From positions 1 through 37,386 of the forward strand of contig JAQVLW010000021.1 in assembly GCA_028703945.1 (NCBI GenBank): DNA of 37,386 nucleotides. Direction: 5' to 3'. Shown one piece after another: positions 33,017 through 37,386 of the stretch. A model generated the notes under the pieces. That model worked only from the letters and a program-made list of their open reading frames with translations. It made no database searches and was not told the origin of the DNA. The position numbers and the translations under genes are program-made. Origin of the DNA: Aliarcobacter sp. GTDB lineage: Bacteria; Campylobacterota; Campylobacteria; Campylobacterales; Arcobacteraceae. Position 1 is the stretch's first letter, and every line of letters starts with the position of its first letter.

Positions 33017-33370
33017 ATGGCAAAGATAAAAGTTTTAGCAGGTGATTTTATAAAAACAGATGGTGAATATTCATGGGGTTCTTTAATCTTGAAGACTGAA
33101 GAGCATTCTTGGTTTGGTGAAACAATTCCATTAAGTCAATTAGATACAGTTGATATAGCAACTGAAGAAAATGTTAAAAAAATTGGAGGAACTGTTGGTT
33201 GGGGTGCAGCGGGAGCTATTATTTTAGGACCCGTAGGATTATTAGCTGGTTTATTACTTGGAGGAAAGAAAAAAGAAGTAACTTTTGTAGCAAAATTTAA
33301 AGATGGGCGTAAATTAATGGCACAAACTGATAGTAAAACATTTATTAAGATTCAAGCTGCTGTTTTTTGA
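33017..33370 (+). CDS. Glycine-rich hypothetical protein
   Basis: 117 residues. A beta-rich N-terminal part (SWGSLILKTEEHSWFGETIP, LDTVDIATEENVKK) leads to a glycine-rich hydrophobic helix (GWGAAGAIILGPVGLLAGLL) and a basic strand segment KKKEVTFVAKFKDGRKLMAQ. The glycine spacing suggests a membrane hairpin or tight helical packing; function unknown. AAGGAG lies 8 nt before the ATG at 33017, so I reject an earlier TTG at 32981. The 100 nt downstream hold a 20-codon reading GNENIKIHLNVSDYDSLLDY ending in TAA, perhaps the tail of another lost gene. Confidence 0.7.
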   Translation: MAKIKVLAGDFIKTDGEYSWGSLILKTEEHSWFGETIPLSQLDTVDIATEENVKKIGGTVGWGAAGAIILGPVGLLAGLLLGGKKKEVTFVAKFKDGRKLMAQTDSKTFIKIQAAVF

Positions 33371-33471
33371 TAATGAACTATATAATTTTTTGAATTAATT
33401 ATTTATGGAAATGAAAATATAAAAATTCATCTTAATGTATCTGATTATGATTCACTTTTGGATTATTAATA

Positions 33472-33717
33472 GTGGATAGCAAAGTTTTAAAATTTATAAA
33501 ATTTTTAGAGTTTAAACATGATTTTGCAACAATTACATATTTTAGAGAAGATGGTTTGATAGCTAGTTATTATCCTGATTTCATGATCGAAACGCAAACT
33601 AATATTTATTTAGTTGAGACAAAATCAGATAAAGATCTAAAAGATATAAATTTAAAACAAAAATCAACTTTAGATTTTGTAAAAAGAATAAATAATTTAA
33701 GTTCTGAAAATTCTTAG
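33472..33717 (+). pseudogene. Fragment of restriction endonuclease (type III Res-like C-terminus)
   Basis: 81 residues from a GTG with no ribosome site. FLEFKHDFATITYFREDG, then YYPDFMIETQTNIYLVETKSDKDL resembles the endonuclease domain of type III restriction and related helicase-nuclease subunits (PD then ETK, the PD-(D/E)XK nuclease pattern), followed by LKQKSTLDFVKRINN. The helicase part is absent and the usual C-terminal extension is cut short, so it is most likely a remnant, although a stand-alone small nuclease cannot be excluded. Confidence 0.6.
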
Positions 33718-33746
33718 ATATAATTTTTCATTAATTAGAGGTAAAT

Positions 33747-34058
33747 ATGGATAATAAAGAAATATTTGAAAATATAAAATCGTTAAAAGAAATTTTACAA
33801 AATGATGGATTTATAATAGATGGAGTTTTTGGCTCTTACGCTAGAAATGAAAACTTAAAAGATATCGATGTTGATATTTTATATCATCTGGATAAAATTT
33901 TTTATGATAAATATAGTAGTTTTATAGGATTTAAAAAATTAGATGAAATAAAGCAATTTATAAGTAAAAAGCTAGATAAAAAAATAGACTTAGCACCATT
34001 TTCAAATCTTTTACAAACTGCAAAAAATCATATTTTAAAAGATGTAATCTATGTCTGA
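33747..34058 (+). CDS. MNT-type nucleotidyltransferase (HEPN/MNT antitoxin)
   Basis: 103 residues. The minimal nucleotidyltransferase signature is complete: GVFGSYARNENLKDIDVDIL (GS-Y-AR...D-D) with a third acid in KIDLAPF. In HEPN/MNT modules this protein adds AMP residues to the HEPN RNase toxin and silences it. AGAGGTAAAT precedes the ATG. The next frame starts inside its 3' end, as in intact modules, but encodes only a short piece of the HEPN toxin. Confidence 0.8.
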   Translation: MDNKEIFENIKSLKEILQNDGFIIDGVFGSYARNENLKDIDVDILYHLDKIFYDKYSSFIGFKKLDEIKQFISKKLDKKIDLAPFSNLLQTAKNHILKDVIYV

Positions 34059-34185
34059 AAAATCTTTATTAAATGATTATAAAGGTGTAGATTTAGGATT
34101 TATAGAAAATATTACGAGAGTTTATCTTCCTAAATTAAAAGAAAAAATATTAAAAATCAAAATAGATTTTGGAAATAGAGTCTAA
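34051..34185 (+). pseudogene. HEPN toxin C-terminal stump
   Basis: 44 residues from an ATG overlapping the MNT stop by 8 nt: LLNDYKGVDLGFIENITRVY then LPKLKEKI, the closing helix of HepT-like HEPN proteins (Y-G-D---W-----LP-LK--I). The preceding domain with the R-x4-6-H catalytic motif is gone, so no RNase activity is expected. It overlaps the convergent exonuclease gene by 4 nt. Confidence 0.65.
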
Positions 34186-34967
34186 AACTCCATTTCCAAA
34201 GCAATAGGACAGTGGTCACTTCCGTAAATATCTGCCAAAATATAAGCATCTTTAACATAATCTTTTAAATCATCACTCACATAAAAGTAGTCGATTCTCC
34301 AGCCAACGTTATTTTCTCTTGCATTTGCTCTGTAACTCCACCAACTATAAAGTTCAGTTTTATCGCCAACGATATGTCTTAAAGTATCAACATATCCGTG
34401 ATTTAAAAACTTTGTTATCCAATCTCGCTCCATTGGCAAAAATCCAGATGTTTGTTCATTTGCTTTTGGTCTTGCTAGGTCGATTTCTTTGTGAGCTGTG
34501 TTTACATCTCCACAAACTATGATTGATTTCCCTTGTTTTTTTAAGTTTTCACAATGCTCTAAAAATCTATCATAAAACTCCATTTTATAAACCAGTCTTT
34601 CTTCTTTGCTTTGTCCATTTGGAAAATAGACATTAAAAAATGCTATATCTTTATCTCCAAGAGTAAAATGAACTTCGTTTATTCTTCCTTCATCCAAAAT
34701 ATCCACAGTAGGGCAGTTACATTCAAATGTAGTTTCAATATCAGTAAATAAGGCAGTTCCACTTCTTCCTTTTATAGCTGAGGCACTTGCAGTCATTGTT
34801 TTGAACTGTTTATTAAAGATTGTTTTTGGGATTTGTTCTTTCATAGATTTTGTTTCTTGAAGTCCTAAAAGATGAATATCATGTTCATCTATCCATTTTA
34901 AAGCCTCTTTTTTATCAACGGCTCTTACACCATTTACATTCCATGAGATAAATTTATATCTTGCCAT
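34182..34967 (-). CDS. xth: Exodeoxyribonuclease III / AP endonuclease
   Basis: 261 residues, a complete ExoIII-family enzyme of base excision repair that cuts 5' to abasic sites and degrades duplex DNA from 3' ends. Active-site stretches in order: FISWNVNGVRA, LLGLQETK (metal-binding Glu), NVYFPNG (Tyr), CGDVNTAHKEIDLARP (Asp/Asn), YSWWSYR, GWRIDYF and the final GSDHCPI (Asp/His). The ATG overlaps the stop of the upstream small exported protein by 1 nt, so the two are co-transcribed. It marks the return to core genes after the island. Confidence 0.95.
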   Translation of the reverse strand: MARYKFISWNVNGVRAVDKKEALKWIDEHDIHLLGLQETKSMKEQIPKTIFNKQFKTMTASASAIKGRSGTALFTDIETTFECNCPTVDILDEGRINEVHFTLGDKDIAFFNVYFPNGQSKEERLVYKMEFYDRFLEHCENLKKQGKSIIVCGDVNTAHKEIDLARPKANEQTSGFLPMERDWITKFLNHGYVDTLRHIVGDKTELYSWWSYRANARENNVGWRIDYFYVSDDLKDYVKDAYILADIYGSDHCPIALEMEF

Positions 34968-35206
34968 TATTTTTTATCTTCCTTTTTTTCTTCTTTTTTC
35001 TTTTCATCTTCAATTAATATTTTAGGAGCAATTGGAGCAATTGGTTTTTTTATATCAATATTTTTAAAACTAGTTGGTGCAAGTGAATCAGTTTTTCCAC
35101 CATGCATATCGATTTTCCCTGAGGTTTGTTCTGTATAAGTAGAATCTGCAAATAAAATATTTGTCAAAAATATAGTAACTAATAGTAATATTATTTTTTT
35201 TCTCAT
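34967..35206 (-). CDS. Small exported hypothetical protein
   Basis: 79 residues. A signal peptide (MRKKIILLLVTIFLTNILFA) is followed by STYTEQTSGKIDMHGGKTDS, a proline-rich piece KKPIAPIAPKI and a highly charged tail EDEKKKEEKKEDKK. No family recognised; likely periplasmic. I chose the ATG at 35206 because it starts the signal peptide; an in-frame start 17 codons earlier is less likely. It is first in an operon with xth. The 209-nt gap to the divergent chemoreceptor holds AT-rich promoter sequence and nothing else I can identify. Confidence 0.7.
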   Translation of the reverse strand: MRKKIILLLVTIFLTNILFADSTYTEQTSGKIDMHGGKTDSLAPTSFKNIDIKKPIAPIAPKILIEDEKKKEEKKEDKK

Positions 35207-35415
35207 AATTTTTAAGTCCCTTTTTTTAGGTGTTTTGTATTTAATTTTATCATACAAAGTGTAACATATCTTTTTTCAATTTCAATGTCAAGTATTTTAA
35301 TTTTAGAATTAATTTATTCATTTTGTATACAAAAAATTTAAATATAGGAAAGATATATGAAAGATTAGTAATGATAAAATAATTTTTAATGAAATTTAGT
35401 AAAAAGGAAGTGACT

Positions 35416-37386
35416 ATGTTGAATAATTTAAAAATGGCTACAAAACTTAGCTTGGGATTTGGAATAATACTTGTTCTTATGTCTATATTAGGGCTTATCT
35501 CATTAAATAGGATGAGTGTTGTAAATGATCAATCAACAATAATTGCAGAAAATTGGATGCCAAGTATAAAAGTGGTTGAAGAGATTAATACAAATACATC
35601 TGATTTACGTATATTTGAATATAAACATGTTTTATCAACTGAAGATGTAGATATGAAAAAAGCTGAAGCAGATATAAATTCAATTTTATCAACGATGAAT
35701 AAAAATAGAGCAGATTATGAAAAACTTATCTCAACTTCTGAAGAACAAGCTATATATAGTGAATTCTCAAAAAAATTTGATAAATATATGAATTTACATA
35801 AACAGTTAATAAGTGTATCAAGTCAAAATAAAACGGAAGAGGCAAAAAAATTTTTATATGATGGAGAAGTTTTATTTGATGATTTCTCAGCAGAATTATT
35901 AAAATTGGTAAAAATAAATGTTGATGGTGGAAATAAAGCAAGTGCAACTGGAGATGAGATATACTCTAATGCTAAAAGCCTTATTATTTTTATAATTATA
36001 ATTAGTATTATTTTAGGTATGGGCGCAGCATTTTTAATTACAAGATCTATAACTTCATCTTTAAGTACTTTCCAAGATGGATTATTTAGTTTCTTTGCAT
36101 ATCTAAATAGAGAATCAGCTAATGTTCAATTGATTAAATTAGATTCTCAAGATGAATTTGGAAATATGGCTAAAGTTGTAAATGCTAATATTCAAAAAAC
36201 TCAAAAAGGTATTGAAGAGGATAGAAGATTAATTGATGAGACAATAAATGTATTAAGTGAATTTGAACAAGGCGATTTATGTCAAAGATTAAATATAAGT
36301 GTTTCAAATCCAGCATTAATGGAATTAAAAAGTGTATTAAATCAAATGGCAAATAATCTTGAAGCAAATATTGATAATGTATTAAATATTCTTGAACAAT
36401 ATAGTAACTATAATTACTTAAATAAAATTCCAACAAAAGATATTAAAGAACATCTTTTAAAACTTGCAACAGGAGTAAATACTCTTGGAGATTCGATAAC
36501 ACAAATGCTCGTAGAAAATAAAGCAAATGGACTTACGTTAGAGGAAAGTTCAAATATACTTTTATCAAATGTTGATAAATTAAATGTTAGCTCAAATGAA
36601 GCAGCAGCAAGTCTTGAAGAAACAGCAGCAGCACTTGAAGAAATAACTTCAAATATTAGAAATACAACAAATAACATAGCTAAAATGTCAATTCTTTCAA
36701 GTAGTGTTACAAAATCTTCAACTAATGGTGAACAACTTGCTAATAAAACAACTATTGCTATGGATGAAATAAATAATCAAGTAAATTTAATTAATGAAGC
36801 AATAAGTGTAATTGACCAAATAGCATTTCAAACAAATATTCTTTCTTTAAATGCAGCCGTTGAAGCAGCAACCGCAGGAGAAGCTGGAAAAGGATTTGCA
36901 GTTGTTGCTCAAGAAGTTAGAAATTTAGCGGCAAGAAGTGCCGAAGCAGCAAAAGAAATTAAAAATATAGTTGAAAATGCAAAAAACAAAGCAGATGAGG
37001 GTAAAGAGATAGCTTCACATATGATTAGTGGATATAAAGAGTTAAATGAAAATATCCAACAAACAACTAATTTAATATCAGATATTGAGATGTCAAGTAA
37101 AGAGCAATTAACTGGAATAGAGCAAATTAATGATGCAGTAAACCAATTAGACCAACAAACTCAACAAAATGCACAAATAGCTTCTCAGACTCACGATATA
37201 GCAGTTCTTACTGATGAAATAGCAAAACTTGTTGTACATGATGCAGATACTAAAGAATTTCTTGGTAAAAAAGAAGTTAAAGCAAAAAGCTTAAATACTA
37301 AGAACGATCATTCAAATAATCATATTACACCAAAAAATGATTTTATAAAAACAACTACTACGAAAGTAGCACCTAAAACGATAACA
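35416..37386 (+). CDS. Methyl-accepting chemotaxis protein (3' end outside window)
   Basis: 657 codons are visible without a stop. [20 protein letters not shown] is the first membrane helix, and a four-helix-bundle sensor follows (about 35-185; [20 protein letters not shown]). The second membrane helix is [20 protein letters not shown], then a HAMP-like/central helical region ([32 protein letters not shown]) and the signalling tip [21 protein letters not shown] low-complexity tail ([14 protein letters not shown]) leads to the window end. AAGGAAG precedes the ATG and a TAAAAT -10-like box lies about 36 nt upstream. The cytoplasmic half closely matches the receptor at 10559-12424, while the sensor half does not. 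Confidence 0.93.
   Translation, partial: MLNNLKMATKLSLGFGIILVLMSILGLISLNRMSVVNDQSTIIAENWMPSIKVVEEINTNTSDLRIFEYKHVLSTEDVDMKKAEADINSILSTMNKNRADYEKLISTSEEQAIYSEFSKKFDKYMNLHKQLISVSSQNKTEEAKKFLYDGEVLFDDFSAELLKLVKINVDGGNKASATGDEIYSNAKSLIIFIIIISIILGMGAAFLITRSITSSLSTFQDGLFSFFAYLNRESANVQLIKLDSQDEFGNMAKVVNANIQKTQKGIEEDRRLIDETINVLSEFEQGDLCQRLNISVSNPALMELKSVLNQMANNLEANIDNVLNILEQYSNYNYLNKIPTKDIKEHLLKLATGVNTLGDSITQMLVENKANGLTLEESSNILLSNVDKLNVSSNEAAASLEETAAALEEITSNIRNTTNNIAKMSILSSSVTKSSTNGEQLANKTTIAMDEINNQVNLINEAISVIDQIAFQTNILSLNAAVEAATAGEAGKGFAVVAQEVRNLAARSAEAAKEIKNIVENAKNKADEGKEIASHMISGYKELNENIQQTTNLISDIEMSSKEQLTGIEQINDAVNQLDQQTQQNAQIASQTHDIAVLTDEIAKLVVHDADTKEFLGKKEVKAKSLNTKNDHSNNHITPKNDFIKTTTTKVAPKTIT

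Noticed and set aside
35207..35415. Possible small RNA or riboswitch between the exported-protein gene and the chemoreceptor
   Set aside because: Only AT-rich promoter-like sequence is visible, with no conserved helices or terminator that I can support.
1..37386. CRISPR array, insertion sequence or rRNA gene
   Set aside because: No regularly spaced direct repeats, transposase motifs or rRNA sequence were seen on either strand.

Overview
The window reads as chromosomal DNA of a Campylobacterota bacterium, most likely Arcobacteraceae (Arcobacter/Aliarcobacter type). This is inferred from the very AT-rich composition, short intergenic gaps, frequent TTG/GTG starts, TATAAT-like -10 boxes without clear -35 boxes, two chemoreceptors of the type common in this phylum, and many c-di-GMP and histidine-kinase genes. 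No species call is possible from sequence alone, and GC content was judged by eye.

Layout. 1-5.9 kb: end of an unknown gene, a DUF4197 secreted protein, an unknown gene followed by pxpA (5-oxoprolinase subunit A), a c-di-GMP phosphodiesterase overlapping a degenerate GGDEF gene, then an unknown gene and a DedA-family membrane protein. 5.9-10.5 kb: the RNA helicase dbpA behind a long AT hairpin, a large NIT-GAF-PAS-GGDEF diguanylate cyclase, a small parvulin and a zinc-ribbon protein. 10.5-18.8 kb: a chemoreceptor, pdxH, an HD-domain phosphohydrolase, a 39-residue FeoB-associated Cys-rich peptide, a PIN-PhoH ATPase, a PAS-GGDEF-EAL protein and an NADPH-dependent FMN reductase. 18.9-19.6 kb: a tyrosine-recombinase remnant beside a four-gene tRNA cluster (transcribed Gln-Tyr-Phe-Leu). 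19.7-28.5 kb: two coupled histidine kinases, then a complete tripartite RND efflux operon with a divergent MarR regulator and a 30-bp perfect palindrome between them.

28.5-34.2 kb is an accessory region. It holds RhuM-type and ORF6N-type DNA-binding proteins in intact, truncated and decayed forms, a membrane/coiled-coil protein beside an unknown soluble protein, a small HTH protein, a glycine-rich protein, a restriction-enzyme fragment, and an MNT nucleotidyltransferase with only a stump of its HEPN partner. It looks like a worn mobile or defence island. From 34.2 kb the core resumes with exodeoxyribonuclease III, a small exported protein and a second chemoreceptor that runs off the end.

The most unusual signal cuts across the window. 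Four genes (near 1365, 5986, 14824 and 29029) have no ATG, GTG or TTG at the expected start, yet each has an ATA or ATT codon 6-7 nt after an AAGG(A/G) Shine-Dalgarno sequence. For dbpA and the HD phosphohydrolase, the residues between this codon and the first conventional start match the conserved N-terminus of the family. This suggests that AUA/AUU initiation may be used repeatedly in this organism.
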